Source: Polytrichum commune
Taxonomy: Eukaryota; Streptophyta; Polytrichopsida; Polytrichales; Polytrichaceae
NCBI GenBank assembly: GCA_950295325.1
Contig: OX485806.1
Location: forward strand, 32,738,001 to 32,802,000
Reading direction: 5' to 3'
DNA: 64,000 bases
Part shown: one piece after another, positions 60,441-64,000 of the stretch
Position numbering within the stretch: position 1 is the first letter of the stretch
Layout: the number at the start of each line of letters is the position of its first letter
Notes under the pieces: model-generated
Database searches by the model: none
What the model saw: only the letters and a program-made list of their open reading frames with translations
What the model was told of the DNA's origin: nothing
Position numbers and translations under genes: made by a program

Positions 60441-62029
60441 CATCTGCCTTAGAGCTGGAGTTGAGAGCTTGAACTTGCAATTTCTGGGAGATTGCTACTT
60501 GGAATGGAGTTGAAGCTGTCATCCAAAGCTTAGGGTATTGAAAGCTTCGCCAATAGTTTGCACAAGCGCTTGAAGTGGCCTTGCTCAAAGTGAGATATCA
60601 AGGAAGGGCATGATATTAAACAAAAAAACAATTAATGACGAGGCAAAGGATGATTGAAAGTCCATTGGCTACAGGTTCACAAACTGAGAAAACTCTCGAC
60701 ACTCTTCAGCTACCTCCACTACAAGGACCAAAAGTCGTTGGCACTGGATTTTTGCCACTCGAGGTAGATTTTGGGTATCCAAATCTATTGGTGTAATAGA
60801 TTTGGGTTCCCATAATCTATCTCAAGTGGCTGGAAACCAGTGCTAACAACCCATTCTCCATGTACGGGTTGCTCTGGCACTCAACAAACCCGAAAATATG
60901 ACTCAAACTTGTATATTATATGAAGTTATATTGGTTTCATAATGGACATGAGTTTGAAATGAAATGGATCTCCAGGTTGCAGGAGCATTAATATGTTGGC
61001 CACAGCACAGTAGATATTAAATCCCCTGTTCTTTGCTCCATTTGCATTCACAATGCTCCTCAATACTCATGAAGATGCTTCTCTAAGGCTATATATTTGT
61101 TATAGAAGTACACCCTAAAATCCGTAATATCAACCTCCATTATGTAACACACTCTCTAATATCCCGAAAGCCTAGGGAACGGATGTTTGTAGTTCAAATT
61201 TCACTCTTTATTGTCACATTTCTCTCCCTTATATCACGAAACTTGTCATTAATGCAAATCACCAAAGAAGTCAACCCACACCCTCGCATTGCACCATGTG
61301 TCAACATGTGGAGTGTCTTCTTCTTCTTCTTCTGTCACTTGTTGAATGTTGGTGCATACGTCCGCCACATCACCCGGGAAGGTCAAGTGGAGTGGACCAC
61401 ACTATCGTAGGTGACGGGAGAACGAATTCAAATTGTCCTAAATCTCCTTTGTGTTACTCCATAATGTCACATGCTAAACTAATTCTATAATATCATGCAC
61501 CCATGTTAACACTACAAAACTCCGTAATATCACGTGCACTTTGGTTGCCACAGGTGTGATACTACAGAGTTTAGAGCGTATGTCCACTTTGGACTGGAAA
61601 ACTGTCTCATCCCAAGTACTTAGGCAAACTCAAGCTTGGGTTAGCATCCGGTAGCAAAAACAAAGTGCTAAGGAAACTTCATTAAATAGGCTCATTAGTG
61701 TCACTTACATCTCATAAACTTCCATGACACTTACTTTTACTATGATAGTAAATGTAATATTGGACTACTAGTGAAAATCAACTAGTGTAATCAATATTTA
61801 AGTAGGCAGACATGGCTCCAAATATCTCCACGTATCAAAAAATTGAATCAACATTATCTTAGTAACTTGGAACCACATGTCTTGAACGCAGTGAGTTACT
61901 CTATTCAAATGGTCACTTGATGACCCTATTTGGTGTATAGCAAGGAGTCTATCCACTTTGGAATGAAGGACTTTATCTCATCCCAAGTAGGGTAACTTGA
62001 GGTTGCATAATTAGCATCTAGGTATGGAG
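60441..62029. other. Gene-free stretch
   Basis: No gene. Iterated TCCGTAATATCA-type motifs at 61110-61170 and 61480-61575 belong to the small palindromic repeat described at 24360. A hairpin at about 60740-60840 pairs CTCGAGGTAGATTTTGGGTA with TACCC-like sequence in inverted order (CCAAATCTATTGG...GATTTGGG, ATCTATCTCAAGTGG). Confidence 0.4.
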
Positions 62030-62400
62030 GTGTTATTCAATTCATTTACTTAATCATGCACCTCTATCTGATTGGTGTGTGATTAGGTGAGGATCAAAGA
62101 ACACACACCGTAAAGATCCACATAGTTAAAAGAGATTGAACTACATCTTCAAATTTTTATTAACTACTCTACACTCAGTATGATCACAATTGAAAAGACC
62201 TAAGTTTTTAGTTAAAGTCAACAAACATGCACTTCCAATAACTATAACTAAATTAGGGGAGGTCCAATGTTACTCCGATTTGTCATGATGCTTCGTTGTA
62301 TATTTACTAATGCAACATAAGTTTCGTTGTGTAAATCAAATTGGTAGAAGCTGGAGAGCGAGAAAATGAATTGAATAACACCAACATATACCTTAGCAAA
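62030..62400 (+). repeat. Dispersed degenerate repeat (family A), copy
   Basis: Collinear with 9355-9760: GTGAGGATCAAAGAACACA, TTGAACTACATCTTCAAA, AACTACTCTACACTCA, CAACAAACATGCACTTCC, GGGGAGGTCCAATG, GGTAGAAGCTGGA. Confidence 0.55.
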
Positions 62401-64000
62401 ACTTCTGCATCAAGAAAGTAGCAGCATCACAAAGATCAATATTGCCATCAATGAAACCCTCAACAAAGGAATATGCCACACATAAATCTATATGTACAAG
62501 TCTGTCCAGAAGAACTTATTTCAAATCATTCCAAGCATTCTAACTGGAGCTCATGTAATCAGCATCCAGTAACAACACTTCCGCAACCAGAAACTACATT
62601 GATTATCCCAATTAGTGAAGGTGCTACTAATTCTTGAAGCAAGCATTATTTAGCCATATTTCAAAGTTACTAAGGTTGAAATTTTATTAAGTGCTATTAA
62701 ATTCATGAACACATGTTCTTCTGCCATAGATTTCAAGAGAATTAATGCATGTTCTAAGGTGTTTGTAGAGTGATAATTTCTTTTATATATGAGGGGGCAT
62801 TCACGGTTGGGGTACTACTTTTGGGTGTCTAACGGAAAAAAGACTTTTTTAGATAACTTCACATGCTTGGTATGCTTAGATTTGTATTGTGAAGCATATT
62901 TTGGATCATACCTACAATTCATACTCCATATTGAGTACACCGACAAAGTTAATTTAGAAGGAATAGGGTCATCTAAGATATCATTTTGATTCCTTAAAGG
63001 ACATTTAGGAGTGATGTCTTAATTGTTCACCTTAGGATCAAGGAATGAAAAGGACAACAAGAATTAATCGAAACGATCCCAATTTTTTTCCTCACAATCA
63101 TCGTTCAAGTGTGTACCAACAGAACCAAAAATGTATTGAATACCAATTGCCCAACTTTACATGTGGCACCAAACATGGCCAAAAATACATATAATCACGG
63201 CCACACCTAAAAGGAACTTTTAGTATTAGAATTGGACAAAAACAATTATACGAATGGACACATGACACTTATACCAAGGTTCCAAGATGCAAAACAGGAA
63301 ATAATTGACCACCAATGCACACCTAAATAACAAAAAATGCCATTGATGTGGCCCAAACAAGTCATTTGATCCCTTTTCAAGTTTTATGACTTATCTACTT
63401 ATTTCATAGGGAATTCTCTATTATTGGTGATTATTTAATAAGAAATAATATCTTTCTTGATATAGCCTATGAACTATCTACTTATTTATTTAAAATTTAT
63501 TGATCAAATAATAGTAAATTATGATAAACACCGAAATCCACTAGTTCATAAGTTCTTAAGTCCTTTGTCCCAAAGGTAGTACCTCAACCGTGAATGCCCC
63601 CATGAAAACACATGCTTGTTAGTGAATAATGTCAAGTGGCAATACTTTCAGTGACTAGTGCCAAATGCTAGGTGTGAGGACAAATCCACCACCCTTAAGC
63701 GTCCTAGTCCGGGTGATGACTTTGAGAATCACATTTATCTATTACAACATTGAACCATGTACAAGGTAATTTTCATGTTCAATTGAACATGTGTGGTCTC
63801 GCTCATTGTGCTTTATTAATGTTGGCCTCTTGGCTTGTGCTAGAGTTGGCTTTCTCAAGAGTCCAACCCGCGGCTTTAGCCGCGCATGCCCTTACGGACA
63901 TTCCCCTCACTCTTTTGATCTTCACCCCCTCTATCTTGCCATTGCAAGAGTCCTTCACATTCTCCATTAATAATGCAAGTAAGTTATTTTGAACGATAGG
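62401..64000. other. Gene-free stretch
   Basis: I see no gene, RNA or delimitable repeat. The open frame at 63750-63992 starts MNHVQGNFHVQLNMCGLAHC and has a hydrophobic segment but no recognisable family. Confidence 0.4.

Overview
This is a nuclear window from a land plant: intron-rich genes with GT-AG junctions, plant-only families (ethylene receptors, a phragmoplast kinesin, a plant-type LRR protein) and long AT-rich gene-poor stretches with many small non-coding transposon-like repeats. Short introns in the large kinesin gene and a subfamily-II-type ethylene receptor that keeps a complete histidine-kinase domain suggest a seedless lineage (lycophyte, moss or fern). That is inference; the sequence alone does not settle it.

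Layout. 1-3890 (minus): the 5' two-thirds of an ETR1-type ethylene receptor, cut by the window edge, with a spliced 5' leader. 3.9-26.7 kb: no credible gene; it holds several families of short inverted-repeat elements, a long foldback, tandem repeats and microsatellites. 26.7-32.7 kb (plus): a second ethylene receptor, EIN4/ETR2-like at the N-terminus, 779 aa in five coding exons with receiver domain, in head-to-head orientation to the first. 32.7-40.7 kb: gene-free, with a long inverted repeat and four MITE-like elements. 40.7-51.5 kb (plus): a complete 19-exon kinesin-12 (PAKRP1/KIN-12 type) of about 1382 aa. 52.6-53.9 kb (minus): a small two-exon secreted LRR protein. 53.9-64 kb: no gene found, several small DNA elements, two of them delimited by clear target-site duplications.

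How the genes relate. The two receptors act in one pathway: ER-membrane, copper-dependent ethylene sensors that repress signalling through CTR1/EIN2. They represent the two receptor subfamilies and lie about 26.5 kb apart, ATG to ATG. The kinesin (cell-plate formation) and the LRR protein (secreted) have no evident functional link to them.

The most unusual signals are: (1) four kinesin introns each built from a different tandem repeat, the first array re-copying the exon-1 splice donor about ten times; (2) a related 210-240 bp module upstream of both the second receptor and the kinesin, ending in a telo-box-like motif; (3) linkage of the two receptor subfamilies, the type-II copy retaining all kinase motifs; (4) two long foldbacks that could form double-stranded RNA.
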